Assembly (NCBI GenBank): GCA_021397845.1
Contig: CM038044.1
Span: 104,840,942-104,904,941 of the forward strand
DNA from: Areca catechu
Taxonomy: Eukaryota > Streptophyta > Magnoliopsida > Arecales > Arecaceae
DNA length: 64,000 nt
Direction of reading: 5' to 3'
The notes under the pieces were generated by a model. The model did not search any database and was not told the DNA's origin. It saw nothing but the letters and a program-made list of their open reading frames with translations. Of this stretch, positions 1 to 11,709 are shown in pieces. Both the position numbers and the translations under genes were made by a program. Within the stretch, counting starts at the first letter, position 1. Every line of letters begins with the position of its first letter.

Positions 1-1358
1 ACTTTGGATTATTAATTCAACTTAATTAGTGGTTGAGTAAAGCTCATAGAAATTTCTAAAGTTCTTCTTTCGTAACCTTCCATCTCACTCTTTAAGTTCT
101 CTAACTTGCTGAGGTTTTGGTATGTGTCTTCTTGCAATTTTGTCCCCTTATTATTATTATTTTTTATAAAGTCTAGTGCAATGCCTTAGCTTTTGGGCAT
201 CTCCACCTTCTGATGCAAATCACAATGCTTACTTAGACGAAGGGGCCCGGTTACTTAGTGAAGCACTGTTTAGATCTCTTGCCATCCTTACGTTTTTATG
301 CGAACCATAACACTTAGGTGAAGGGGCCCGGTTACTCAGTAAGAATCTAAGAAAAACTACAAGGTGAGACCGACTCTCTAATAGGTATTTTGACATCCTC
401 ACTTTTTGACGTGAACCACGATGCTTACTTAGGCAAAGGGACCGCTTAGTGAGAATCCAAAACCCTTTTTTTTTTTTTTTAAGGACTATTGCATACCTCT
501 AACCTTTTCACTCGTACCCTCGTGAAGTAGATTCTTCGTTGAAATCAATGGTTAGAAGGTTCCAGAATCACTTTAAAATTTTTTTCTGATCTAAACCCTA
601 ATATTTATTGAGTTTTTTTAATAATTTATCCCTCAATATCTCTATGATTATTTAGATTGTTAATCAATCATTGATAGAATGCCTATTTAATTTCAAATCA
701 AGACAACAATCGGTTACAGAAAACTAATTATTTCTAACGTACTTGAGGACTTAAGTAATTTTCCTTCCCCCAACATAATCTACATTGTCCTCAATGGAAT
801 AAGGAAATAAAAGAAGCAAATAAAAGACAAGGAGGGAGTGCACCTAGGATAATTTCGTTACGGGAGGTCAAGAAGGCTCCTTGATTGGCGGGCTCTTGTT
901 ACTCCCTCCTAGGTTCCTACGAATGCACTCAAATAAAGTTAAAACAAAATGAAATCATTGGGTTACCTCCCAACAAGCTCTAAGTTTAACATCTTCAGCC
1001 AGTTGCTATGAGGGGGTTTCATTTATAATCAACTTGGTTGCATCCCTCAAATTTTTAAAAGGGCAAGGCCAATCAGGAGGCCTTGTCATCATGGTAGAAA
1101 AATATTTGTAGAGTATTTTATGATGATTAACCTAGATCAGGATAAGCATGCTAGACCAAGATTTAAAAATATCATTATAATTTGATAAAGATCAGGAAGG
1201 GATTGTGTGTGTTGGGCCAAGATTGGGGGTAGTAGCTTGGAAATTTCTTTAACACTAGATAGATCTACCCTAATCTCTTTCTCGGGTATGATGTGTCTTA
1301 ACGTCATTCCTTCCCGATGGCACTTTGTCTAAGTTAACCTTAAGTCTGTCTCTATACA

Positions 1359-1646
1359 TTATTTTAGGGCTATAGATAGATTTTCGAGGCATTCTTCTAA
1401 AGTAGTGCCAAATATAGAGAAATCAATCATAAAAATTTTAATATCCTTATCTTTCATTTCAGAAATATCCCGTCCAATAGCTTCTTTATGTATGTTTAGA
1501 ATACCTAAAAGTTGGTCTTCAGGGTTAGGGATCATTGGAAGGGTAGCAGTAGGTGTGTCAAGTAGTGGCTTTAGTTCTAGATCAGATGGTGATTCTAACA
1601 AGGGAGCAGTTAGGAGGCTAAGTGGTGGCTCATGTTTTTCAATCAA
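1359..1646 (-). pseudogene. Ty3/gypsy reverse transcriptase fragment with internal deletion
   Basis: A 95-residue reading frame joins two normally distant pieces of gypsy pol. The HKEAIG segment is typical of the stretch just before the RT domain. The IFMIDFSIFG segment corresponds to the RT catalytic region, normally written FMDDFSVFG. The sequence between them is deleted, and the first aspartate of the catalytic pair is replaced by isoleucine, so the enzyme is dead. It follows the gag remnant on the same strand, as expected for a gypsy element. Confidence 0.75.
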
Positions 1647-2149
1647 AAGTGGGATGGTTTTGAAATAGGGTGTTTCTACTGGATTATTTACTTATGTACT
1701 ATACCCATCTACGTCAAAATCATCCACCTTGGGGTGAGCTAGACAAGAGGATATAATGAATTTTGGGGATAAATTGCAGGTGCAGCTTCTCTTGTTATGT
1801 CAAACATTAGTGGTACTTAGGAAATTTCAATTAATTTCATTATTACATCTATTTGTTTTCCCTTTCCATCAAAAGGAGTGGGTAATTTTAAGGTATTTGG
1901 GAACAGGGCCATAGATAAGTAAGGTGATGGAGTTGGTTCGTTCCATCAATTTGATTTTTCTTTATATATATCTATCTTAGTCAAATTATCTCTATTGGTC
2001 TCTATGGTGGTGCAAGGTTGTTTTTATGACCAATTCATTTCCGAGTGTTATGGTTGATTGTCTAGGAAAAATAAGAGGGTTATTAAAATTTTTAGGTTGG
2101 TATTGTCCCTCTAGGTTACTTTTAGGCTGACTAGGTGGCTCTCCTTCCT

Positions 2150-2720
2150 TCTCCCTATTAAGTTTGATTAATAGTTGATCAGTTTGATCTATTAGCTTAT
2201 TGATAGATTGCTGTTAGGCTATAATTATTTATTAAAATTGAGCAAATCTATCGATATCTAGGTTGGTCTGTTGAGGTGGGTATGGTGCTTGCAGAACCTT
2301 TTTTTCAAATAATGGGCTATGGTAGTTGGACAAGTTTGATATTGTGGATCGGGCATATCATAGTAGGGTGCATCTACGAATGAAGATTTTTATGTTACTG
2401 GGATAATCACTGGGTGTGGTTGCCATGATAAATTTGGTTGAGCCCTCCAGCCTGGATTATAGGCATTAAAGTATGGATTATTTCCTGGTCTGTAGGTCAT
2501 TTGAGTTTGATCTTGATAAACTGGGTCATGTATAGGCTCAGAAAATTAGTACATGGCTGGGCATTCACTTACAAAGTGAGTGGGGCTTGAATGAATTGAG
2601 CAAATTTGTTGTGCCGGAAGAAAAGATTGAGAGAAAGAGTATCTGCTATCTAATTATGGGTTAGGTGATCTAGGTGATTTAATATATGAGACAACTTATC
2701 CAATCTGCTATTAAGATTCA
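2150..2720 (-). pseudogene. Ty3/gypsy gag remnant
   Basis: Minus-strand translation gives broken stretches resembling the C-terminal part of Athila-type gag: a cysteine/histidine segment ending near SPTHFVSECPAM, then a YNPGWR-like segment and a Gln/Pro-rich tail. Stops and frame changes interrupt it. It lies between the LTR/primer-site side and the RT fragment, the right order for gag. Confidence 0.6.
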
Positions 2721-3705
2721 TGTCCTTAGCACTACTCAATTTTATTGGATTGTTTTGATTATTAGGATATGCAATATGTCTTAAATCAAAGTAATCATTC
2801 TTCTTTTTTTTATTTCAATATATTTTTTTTAAAAAAAGGAGAGGAAAAATGCAGAAAGAAGAAAGATAGAGAAGAATTCTAAAGAGAAGGGCGAGCTAAG
2901 AGAGATGGAGAAGAATTAATTAGGGCTTAGTGTTACTTGTAAACAAGTTAGCACACAATGGATTCTCTATCCTAGGATTAACCTAGATCTAGACAGTTCC
3001 TAACTATTCGAAGGTCGCCTTCGAGTCCTTCAAGTCAGAAGCTTACCAACCAACTAGCTAGATAAGTATAAGGTCGAGGGGGTCCCTCGTTGCTTTCCTT
3101 AGATATCAAATAAATTGGCCAGGTCAATCAACAGAACCAATTAAGTAATCACCTTTTTTCGGGATTTTGTTTCTGAACTACTTTCGTAGGAACCAGTCAA
3201 CTGATGAACCATAACCCGGTCCAACTCTTAGGATACCTTGTCTTAGTAAGCTCGAAAATCTTTAGGGGTCAACGTCTAATTGATTTTAATTAAGAGGCTC
3301 AGGTCAATGCAATATTCAGAGTGATGGTTGTGGACCAAGGAAGGGTGATCAAATTTTCACCTTATATTGTTTATGGGTTATGCCTTTAAGATATTTTATG
3401 AAATATGCAATGCAGAAAAAGAGGGTGTCCAATTCAAGTAACAAGCTTTTAATATTTATTTACTTTCTTTATTTTAGTTAAGTGTTATGTGATGTCTATG
3501 TTTTCTTTTTGTGTTATGTTATCTTTAGATAAGTTTTAAATTTAGTTAATTAGGTGTGAGAGAAAACTAAATTAAGTTATGAAAGCAATAAAAGAAATAG
3601 AAGTAGTAAATAAAAGCAAATAAAAATAAACTAAGACAGAAAATTAGAAAGCAATAAAAATAATTAATTTTTTTTTTTGATTTTTTTATCATAACTGTGC
3701 CTATG

Positions 3706-3729
3706 GTCCTCGGTAACGGTGCCAAAATT
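3706..3729 (-). promoter_or_regulatory. Primer-binding-site region of gypsy element
   Basis: Directly next to the LTR, the minus strand reads TTTTGGCACCGTTACCGAGG, a close variant of the TTGGCGCCGTTGCCGGGG signature found after the 5' LTR of Athila/Tat elements. It fixes the LTR end and the element's orientation. Confidence 0.65.
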
Positions 3730-5733
3730 TGATCGTTGTCGTGGACGATCAAAAATAATTTCACTAACTCAAACTATAGTTAGGATGAGCCGGGATCATA
3801 TCCTTAAGAATCTTTGGAGAATACGTGTCTTTCCTTGGCACATTCCATACCCTTAGATCATGGTGCATATCCGGAAAGTACAAGATATATCTCTTTTATA
3901 ATTATAATTAATCTTGGGGAAATACTTGTCTTCTCTTGGCATGCCCCGTACCCGTAAAAAATCATGGTGCATCTCTGGAAAGTACTAGATGCACAACTCT
4001 TCTTTCCTAGGCACGTCCCGTATCCGTAGATCACGGCACATCTCTAGGATGCAAGAATTATCCCTAATATTAATTTAACAATAAAGCATAACATAAAGCA
4101 AACAAAGAAATACAAGAGAAAATAAAGGAATGCATGATCTTTATTGCATATAAAAATAAAAGAAATACAAAAGAGATTTAGAACAAAAAGAATCGCTCTG
4201 CTATCATTACAAGATCTCATCTCCAAGACCTGGAGATTAGTTGTGCATGGTGTCTGCAAGCTTCATCTTCAATGGTAGGAAGATGAGGAAGAAGAAACAC
4301 CTGCTACCGGCCTCCCTCCTATTGAAGCTCTTTTCATCCAGAAAGAGAAGGAAAAGAAAAGAAAAATAAGGAACTTGTGCTTGCCTGCTTGCTTCCCCGT
4401 AACTCCCCATGGATGCCCTTTAAATAAAGAAGAAACTAGGCCCAATCTCAAAACGAGAGGAGAAATCCCTTTAGAATTAGGCTTTGATATTCTGGAATTA
4501 TTCTCGAGCTATTTGATCTTGATCATGTGCTTGAAATCATGTTAAAATCCACTGCATCACGTCCTAGTTAAGCTTGAAATAAGTGCCGACCGTCCGATCC
4601 TTCCATCAGGGTGGTTCAATCATTGATGGTGCAAAACATGGCAGAAATCATGCTTCAGACACCTTCGGTAGTTAGGATTTCTTCCCAGCCCTTGGATTTC
4701 TTCCTAGATTGAATCCACACCATCTGCCAGTGCTGGACCACGCTGAGAAACTTCATGCACCGCATGAAGGATATTTTTGGTGCATTCTTTGGGAGCCGCA
4801 AACAGAGCAGCGACAAGCCATGCCTCTTTTCCCTGTAGATCATGCAGCCGTTCGGCACAGCAGCGGCGGATTGTGGTGGCGGTGATGGGTGAAGACTCGA
4901 GAGGCAAAGGCAGCAGTGATGGACGGTGGTGATAGGGAGGTGGTGATGGGGAGATGATGATGGAGAGGCAGCGATGGCAGTGGGTTCCTCTCATTCCTGC
5001 CCCTTTTCAGCCGTCGGCGGCATGGGAGGCGGCGACCACAGCACGAGAACAGCAACGATGGTGGAGAAGTGGTGGGCGGAGATGTTGATGATGATGGGAA
5101 GGTGGAAGATAGCCAGACTGTTGATGGGGAAGAGGAAGACAACCAATGGTTTCACCCCATCATGGTCCTCTTCGGCTGTTGGTGATGCGGGGATTGTTGA
5201 CGGTGACGTGGGAGCAGCAACGATGTCTCTAGGAAAGTGGTGGCGATGGGCTATCTGGCGATGGTGGTACGGGAGGCAGCTATGGTGGCATAGGAGGTGG
5301 CGAGCGACTCAGGCGGACTGAGGAAGATAGCTGGCAATGGTGGCGTCGGGCTGAGAACGCGAAGGCGGCTGGCATCTCGGTGGCGTCTCAAGCCGGGGAG
5401 AAGGTGACAGCGGCGGTTCAGGGCAGTGGTTGGTGATTGTGACGGGAACAAGGGTGACGACAGCATTTTTCCCTTTGTGATCCACGAAAGTAGGCTTGTA
5501 GACCGGGTGGCCGGTCCACCATGGAACAGCCGCTTTAAAAAGAGTGCTGGGCTGGTTTTAGGTGTTTTCGGGCTTCTGCTTTAGCTCAAATTTACTCCCT
5601 TTTGACCCACAGCTTGGTGGACTGGCCGCTTTAAAAAGAGTGCTGGGCTGGTTTTAGGTGTTTTTCGGCTTTTGTTTTAGCTCAAATTTACTCCCTTTTG
5701 ACCCGCAGCTTGGGCTCTTTGTACTGTTTATCA
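3730..5733 (-). repeat. Long terminal repeat of the gypsy element (about 2.0 kb)
   Basis: On the + strand it starts TGATCG beside the primer site and ends ..TTTATCA, giving TGAT/ATCA inverted ends typical of this LTR type. Inside are three imperfect copies of a roughly 100-bp unit (about 3,790-4,050), a GC-rich GGT/GGC/GAT stretch (4,840-5,460) and a 97-bp tandem duplication. Open frames in the GC-rich part are compositional. The outer boundary at 5,733 is inferred from the TATCA end, as no second LTR is present for comparison. Confidence 0.6.
5529..5711. repeat. 97-bp tandem duplication in LTR
   Basis: Two nearly identical copies, beginning at 5,529 and 5,626, both start gccgctttaaaaagagtgct and run through the same Ctcaaatttactccc segment. 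Confidence 0.8.
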
Positions 5734-6689
5734 GAAAAAACGAGTGAAAGTATCGATTCTTAAATAATAGAGATCAATTAGTATGCAAATGGACACTTTT
5801 ATCAATATATTTATAGAACCTATCAACTATCAAGCTTTGAAAGTCAATGTCATCGAGGTGTAACTTTTTGATGTACCAAGACATCCCTACACTTTTGTAG
5901 AGAGATACCGTACTTTCAATTTCCTTTTCTTGTTAGAGCATATGTTATCAACTACTTCATTCCAGTTCAGAAAGTGGTTAATTGCTTGTTCAAAGTTAAT
6001 ATATTAATGTTTTGCAATATTTATTAACTAAAAGTTTCTTTCTGCTTCTTAATAACCTTCAACTGCAGCGTGGGAATTTAATCCCAGTAGTGGGTATAGT
6101 TTTGTATTTTCTTCATTGGTAATAAATACCTATAAATGCGCTTTGAGTTTGGTCTCTCTTTTAACAAAATCTGTTGCTTGTGAGGTCAATTTTAGTAGAT
6201 CATGGAATTTAGTTCCTTCTATTTCTTGCCCCTAAGCTCCATATGCAGGCCAGTTTGGGCTAGTTTCACAAATTCATTCTTGGGGTGGTTGGTTGCACCT
6301 ATTCCTAGCCCTTTTGAAGCAAGTAATGAACTGCTTGTTTGACTTGCATGGCTTTTAGCATAGCTTCAACAAATCAGCCATCATGACCAAAAGTTCCGTT
6401 CTAAAAACTTGGGTATGGAATTTTTGTTCTAGAATGCTAACCATTTATTGAATTAGGTGAAGAATGATCTACCACCAGCAGGCCATTTTGGTCAATGAAT
6501 GAGGAAGAAACCTAAGTTTGTTGGAAGTCATTGCTAGTCATTTCACCACATTGAATGATAAAGGAGCCGGTGTGTTTGATAAAGGCTTGATTCTCTTCTC
6601 AAGAGAAAACTGTGAAGTCCGGGAATTTATACCTTGGCTGGAAATTGTGCACATGTTTGATTTAGTTACAATATGACCCGTTACATTTA
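5734..6689. other. Unassigned AT-rich stretch
   Basis: No coding similarity, RNA gene or clear repeat structure is visible here. It lies between the gypsy LTR and the LINE remnant and is probably old intron or decayed repeat DNA. Confidence 0.4.
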
Positions 6690-7079
6690 GCATAGTTTGC
6701 CCTCCCTATTTTGAGTCTATGTTACTTTGAATCATATCATTTTTTAATCTTTGTTCAATTATCCTTTTCAATAATTTCATTGAGTGACTCATTAGCCGAG
6801 TTCCCTAGTAATTAAAATAGTTTTGCATATCACCTTTATTCTTATATGCACTCATTCAAAGACTTCACATTTAATCATTTGAGATTTTCTTAGTTTTCAT
6901 AATTTCATTAAATAGGTTAGTAAGCCAATTTTGGCCCTGTTTAGGATAGTTGGCAGAGCTTTTGGAAGTAGAATTTTTTAGAAATAGAACTTTTGGAAGT
7001 AGAGTTTTTACAAAAAGCTATTTGCTGTTTGGTAACCACATTTATGTACTTCGGAACTTAAATACATGTTTGGTAATAA

Positions 7080-8110
7080 TATATAGAAGTACTTCTATTA
7101 ATGACAAAATAACAATAATAGATATTACATAATATTGTATAATAGAGAATAATACAATATAATATTATATAATATTATATATTAAAATATTATTATATTG
7201 TATAATAATCAAAGTGTAATGTAATATAATGGATTATAATATAATCTAATAAAAGATTATAATATTATAATATTATGTTATCATTAAATATTATTATATT
7301 ACATTTTTATTATAATATAATAATACTATAATAGATTATATTATATATTTATAATATAAATATTATTATATTTTAAAATATTATTACATTGTATAATATT
7401 ATTATATAATGCAATATAATTTTATAATATCATATTATATTATACTAGAATATAATATTATTATAATTATAATTTAATATCATATAATGGATTACAATCT
7501 AATCTAATAATAGATTATAATATAGCATATTATAATATAACAATATAATAATATTATTAAATATGATTATATTATATTATATTTTTATAATATAATAATA
7601 CTATAATAGATTAGACTATATGTTTATATGGTATGATAATATTAATTTAATATATAAATATTACTATATTTTAAAATATTATTACATTATATAATATTAT
7701 CATATAATGTAATATAATATTATAATATAATATTATATTATACTAGAATATAATATTATTATAATTATAATTTAATATAATATAATGGGTTACAATCTAA
7801 TCTAATAATAGATTATAATATAGCATATTATAATATAACAATATAATGATATTATTAAATATTATTAAATATTATTATATTATATTATATTTTTATAATA
7901 TAATAATACTATAATAGATTGTACTATATGTTTAACAATATAATAATATTATTAAATATTATTAAATATTATTATATTATATTATATTTTTATAATATAA
8001 TAATACTATAATAGATTGTACTATATGTTTATATGGTATCATAATATTAATTTAATATATATTTTATTATATTTATAGTATAATAATATAATATGATATG
8101 ATATAAGATG
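7080..8110. repeat. Extreme A/T tract with degenerate internal duplications
   Basis: About 1 kb consists almost only of A and T, with recurring modules such as ctaataatagattataata and tatattatatttttataata. Blocks near 7,400-7,680 and 7,690-7,960 are duplicated with a spacing of roughly 290 bp, and a shorter repeat follows to 8,040. It is the internal filler of the Tourist-like element. Confidence 0.75.
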
Positions 8111-8322
8111 CAATTATGAGATTTTATTAGTGGGTATTTTGATCATCCAAAAATTTTATTTAAATCAAAATAGTTTTCTGACATTAGTCAGATAGTTTTT
8201 TTGAGAAGAAGCTCTAAAATGGAACTTTTTCCAAGTATATCTTTTCAACTTTATCACAAAGCTAAAATAACTTCTTTATTTTTATCAAACATTATTGTAT
8301 CATTCAAAAGTACTTTTGGAGG

Positions 8323-8517
8323 TGTTAGAATTAGGAAAAGAGAGCAATTTATCTTATGTTATTTCCTAAAATAATTATTGTCTTAGTCTTATTAGGAGTC
8401 TTACTACAATCCTGTTAGGAGTCACATATTATCATATATGATGATTTTATACTCTATTTAAAGGCCTTTATGATCCTAAGATAAAAAAAAAGAACAATTT
8501 TTTTCTTCCTCTTAACA
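8323..8517 (+). repeat. 5' LTR of the short copia-type element
   Basis: Begins TGTTAGAATTAGG, ends TTAACA, contains a TATTTAA box near 8,455, and is followed at once by the primer site. Confidence 0.85.
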
Positions 8518-8529
8518 TGGTATCAGAGT
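8518..8529 (+). promoter_or_regulatory. Copia primer-binding site
   Basis: tggtatcagagt starts at the first base after the LTR. It matches the initiator-tRNA-Met primer site used by most plant copia elements, with one change at the end. Confidence 0.85.
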
Positions 8530-8739
8530 GTTCCTTTCCTTCACAACTCTAGTTGGTCCACCTTCGAGATTTCCCCTTCAAAGGGGGATCTAGGTCCGCC
8601 TTCAGATCCCCCTTCGGGATCACCCTTCGAAGTCGAAAACCACTATCGGATTGCTAGATTAGCCTCTGCTCCAAGTCGTACTGTCTGCTTCGTCTCCATC
8701 CCTTTACTTGTTGGGATCCTCCTTTGCTCGCTCCTCTTC

Positions 8740-9000
8740 CACCTCCTTTTCTTTGGCTACAACCCCATCTATCTTTGCTTAGTCGCTGTTCGGTGCTTCC
8801 ACCTTGGCAGCAACCACTCCATCCTTCCCTTCCTTCGCTTCCAAGTCCTCCTCGACATCAGCAACAGCCCTGTCCTTCCCTTCATTGTTCCACTCATCTT
8901 CCTCCACCTTCGTCGTCTCTTCTTCATCTTCCTCTTCTTTGACCCCTTTGTTCTCCTTCGGAAGCGGCATCTCTTTCTCCCGGGGCTTTAACTAGCAATT
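8740..9000 (+). pseudogene. Ser/Thr-rich FG-like fragment (possible nucleoporin capture)
   Basis: One + frame runs SLFGAST, then Ser/Pro/Ala/Thr-rich sequence with SFPSLF and PLFSFGSG, interrupted by a stop near 8,780. The composition and scattered FG dipeptides resemble the N-terminal FG domain of NUP62-type nucleoporins. The match is compositional, and a low-complexity Ser-rich host protein is equally possible. Confidence 0.3.
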
Positions 9001-9329
9001 GCTACCTCTTCATCAGCACCTGCACTGGTCCTTGAAGGGCGCCTACATCTCCGACTTCCTCACTCTCAAGTCGTCTTAAGTCTTCCAATCCCCTTAAAAA
9101 GCTTTATCCTGCTTTCGAAGATATCATCATAGGAGATGCAATGACACCATGGAAGGACAACGATGATGCTGGTCCCAACTGCCGGTGGCCACAGCCACGG
9201 CCATGGCAGCGGTGGGTTCAAAACCGTTGGTCTAGATACGGGCCGTGTGGACTGACAATCTCGACCAGTAGTTCTTGATCCGATCGATTGCTCAACGGTA
9301 CCCCTATGAAGCCCTAGACACAATGCTCC

Positions 9330-9835
9330 TTCTCACAAAAACTAGGCCTTCACCCTTATCTAGATCCTTGGAATGCTCCTTGCCCACCTGAAAGACATTG
9401 ATGAGAAGAGCCTCGAGACCTCGATCTCGTACTGTCTGATCGGGATTCCGTCCTACTTCACATACCTCCATTGGTGGGCGTATCTTGATGCGGCCACCAT
9501 CGTTGGGTTGAAGCCCTTGTCGCTGATGCATGCATCGCCGCCGCTGCTTTGGGCTATGGCATCTACAAGACTGATCTTGCTTTGCCTGGGGCTGCCACTT
9601 ATGTTGCTTTTGTTGATTTGGCCATTGCGACACTTAGTTCATGATAGCTACCATTGAGTTTGGACAAATGAAGGTTCTTTCACACGCATTTGATGCGAAC
9701 CTGGGTTTTAGAGAATTTGATGAGGTTTTCTTCAACTATTTCTCTGAGCAGTTTATGGAACATTATAAGATTGACATTGGTTCCAATGTGTGGGTTAGCA
9801 TGAGGTTGAGGTTGGCTTGTGCAAGTAGGAGACTC
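9330..9835 (+). pseudogene. Captured HSP110/HSP70-14-type cDNA fragment
   Basis: Pieces in shifting + frames reproduce the ATPase-domain order of the plant HSP110 (HSP70-14/15) subfamily: LGMLLAHLKDI, SLETSIS..IGIPSYFT, YLDAATI.GLKPL, ALGYGIYKTDL, GAATYVAFVD, then FGQMKVLSHAFDANLG, FDEVFFNYFSEQF, HYKIDI and MRLR.AC. These segments are contiguous in the protein and uninterrupted here, so a spliced transcript was probably copied. Stops and frameshifts make it non-functional. It sits between the primer site and polypurine tract of the LTR element, so it is cargo. Confidence 0.8.
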
Positions 9836-10229
9836 GTTACCATGGTTACAGCAGCGTGCCCACAGAACCAGGCCGGAGAAGTAGCATTGTGCCAACCCCT
9901 TTATTGCGGTCCACCGAGCTCATGGTTTATAGGGTTGCCATCAGTTCAGGGCTTCTGTAGACCCAGTTTCAAAAAAAAAGAAGAAAGTGCTGCTTTATTT
10001 TATGCCTTCAAGTTGACTAGTGATAAGTTCTGTTTCTTGATCTTCACTTTTTCTATGCAGTGATCCGGATTTCTCTTACTCATGTTGTTGTCATTGTTAT
10101 ACTTGGCTCTTTATGATGTCGTCTTCGCAAGTGGCAGGAAAATGATATTCATCTCACTTGATCAGCTCCGTGGACAAGACCGATGCTCCTCTTGCCACCT
10201 TTTCTCTGATAGCGAGACAGTGACTAGCT

Positions 10230-10470
10230 CTGTGGATAACTGATAGGAAGATGATTATGCAACTCTATCTAGCAGGAAGATGATTATACAACTCTTACTT
10301 GGCAAGAAGACGATTATACAGCTCTTACCTGACTATAAGTGGTAGAAAAATGATTATATAGCTCTCACATGATTACAAGTAGCAGGAAGATGATATACAG
10401 CTCTCACCTGACCTTGTTCAATTACTCAACCTAGGAAGATGATTATATAACTTTACCTGGCTTTCTTCAC
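10230..10470. repeat. Degenerate tandem repeat in LTR-element cargo
   Basis: About six copies of a motif close to aggaagatgattatacaact recur every 40-60 bp, separated by variable ctcttacctgac-type sequence. Confidence 0.6.
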
Positions 10471-10689
10471 TTTTCGAGATACAAAAGAGGTATAAGTGTT
10501 ATGATCCTGTTACTCGATGATACTTTTTTTGAGTCTGTCTCATTCTTCTCTCCTTCCGAGAAGCAAGTAGAATTCTTGTTCGGACCTTCTCTTCTTTATT
10601 CCAACAAGGTGTTCCTTTCTCGAATACTAAGCAGCCTTTAGAGACTCTGCCGATAGTTCATTCTATTTTGCAAGATTAAGATACCTTAT

Positions 10690-10790
10690 ACCAGTTCAAC
10701 AGATCAGTTTGCAGACATCTTCATCAGAGCTCTCAACTCTATTTTCGGTTTTCTACTATATGTTCCAAGCTGAGCTTAGTTGATGTATAC
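10690..10790 (+). pseudogene. Copia RNase H tail
   Basis: A short + frame reads STDQFADIFIRALNS, the conserved DQ.AD.FTKAL end of copia pol, just upstream of the polypurine tract. It shows that the non-autonomous element derives from a copia parent. Confidence 0.65.
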
Positions 10791-10800
10791 GCTCTAGCTT

Positions 10801-11011
10801 AAGGGAGAGTGTTAGTATTAGGAAAAGAGAGCAATTTATCTTATATTATTCTCTAGAATAACTACTTTGTCTTAGTCTTATTAGGAGTCTTTCTAGTTTC
10901 TACAGTCTAATTAGGAGTTACATATTACCATATATGATCATTCTGTACTTTGGTTAAAGGCCTTTAGGGTCTTAATATAAAAAAAGAACAATCTTTTTCT
11001 TCTTCTTAATA
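10801..11011 (+). repeat. Polypurine tract and 3' LTR of the short copia-type element
   Basis: The tract aagggagag (10,801-10,809) is followed by the LTR 10,810-11,011. The LTR mirrors 8,323-8,517 but ends TTAATA instead of TTAACA. Confidence 0.85.
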
Positions 11012-11341
11012 GGTGGATTTTTTACCAAAAACATCACTACACCATTCGTACTTTTGGAGGGCCTGAAAATGCTTTCCGACACTCCAAAAGCTTAGCCAAA
11101 CATGGCTTTAATCCAGTATCTGCCATAATTTTTCAAAGATTAATACGTATTTCATCTGACCCTGATGCCATATCTTTTGAATTTTTTTAAGACTATCTTT
11201 TAAATTCCTTTTAAAACTATATCTACTTCGCTTTTATTGGTTGTATGAATAGAATCTTGATTTCTCCTTGACTGTACTTTGTTTATAAAGACTTCTTTAG
11301 CAAAATCCTCATTTAATAATTTTTTGAAATACCCCTCCATC

Positions 11342-11701
11342 CAAGGTTCTCGGTACTATCCCGAACTGCCGGTTTGGGGCATACCATACTGTACCGGCCA
11401 AGAGTCGGTATGGTTCAGCCATGAAAAATGGTTCGGAATGCCACACCATTCAAAAAAGTAAAAAAAATCTTGTATCGGACTGGTACGGTACTGTACCGAT
11501 GTATTTTGCCTGGTTTGGCTGGGATCAGGCTCGGTTTGGTCCAGTTTGGATTGGTTCGGGTCCGATTCAGGTTAAACAATATAGCCATGGAAATGGAAGA
11601 CAATTTTTTATAATTTCATGGACCCGATATGGTACGGTACGGTCCCGTACCATACTAGTCGGTGATCGGTACGGGGCCCGATACCGGTTCAGTATTTCTT
11701 G
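11342..11701. mobile_element. hAT-type MITE, GGTACGGTACC family, copy 1
   Basis: A 360-bp element begins CAAGGTTCTCGG and ends ..CAGTATTTCTTG. It is flanked by a perfect 8-bp duplication, cctccatc (11,334-11,341 and 11,702-11,709). The body is full of GGTACGGTACCGTACC-like palindromes and accgggcc-type words. It is inserted in the LINE, whose frame continues on both sides. The 8-bp TSD and CAAGG ends point to the hAT superfamily. No transposase is encoded. Confidence 0.85.
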
Positions 11702-11709
11702 CCTCCATC

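Larger units (their letters stand above)
1..3729 (-). mobile_element. Degenerate Ty3/gypsy internal region (Athila/Tat-like)
   Basis: This is the gag-pol interior of an old gypsy retrotransposon read on the minus strand, running from the LTR at 3,730 towards base 1. On that strand a gag-like stretch with a zinc-knuckle-like segment comes first (about 2,150-2,720), followed by a fragment of reverse transcriptase (1,359-1,646). All frames carry stops, and parts of protease, RT and integrase are missing. Bases 1-700 hold short imperfect repeats built on gcttacttagg-type motifs and no gene. The second LTR is not visible and may lie left of the window. The clade call rests on the primer-site context and gag wording. 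Confidence 0.75.
8323..11011 (+). mobile_element. Short copia-type LTR element carrying host cDNA
   Basis: A 195-bp 5' LTR (8,323-8,517) and a 202-bp 3' LTR (10,810-11,011) are clearly alike and begin TGTTAG. A Met-type primer site (tggtatcagag) follows the 5' LTR, and a purine tract (aagggagag) precedes the 3' LTR. Flanks ggagg (8,318) and ggtgg (11,012) form a 5-bp target duplication with one change. The interior has no gag, integrase or RT. It holds host-like sequence and only the tail of copia RNase H. It is non-autonomous and was inserted into the Tourist-like element. Confidence 0.85.
6933..11106. mobile_element. AT-rich Tourist-like (PIF/Harbinger-type) element, split by an LTR element
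   Basis: The left end reads GGCCCTGTTTAGG..GAGCTTTTGGAAGT. The right end, reverse-complemented, reads GCCATGTTTGG..AAGCTTTTGGAGTG, so the two are imperfect terminal inverted repeats. The flanking LINE reading frame resumes directly across it, with only TTT shared on both sides, which fits a 3-bp target duplication. Without the nested LTR element it is about 1.5 kb, mostly TA-rich filler, with no transposase. A hAT affiliation is the alternative. Confidence 0.6.

Noticed and set aside
4655..5466. Overlapping ORFs in the GC-rich block of the gypsy LTR
   Set aside because: Low-complexity GGT/GAT repeats; no domain, no codon structure, overlapping on both strands.
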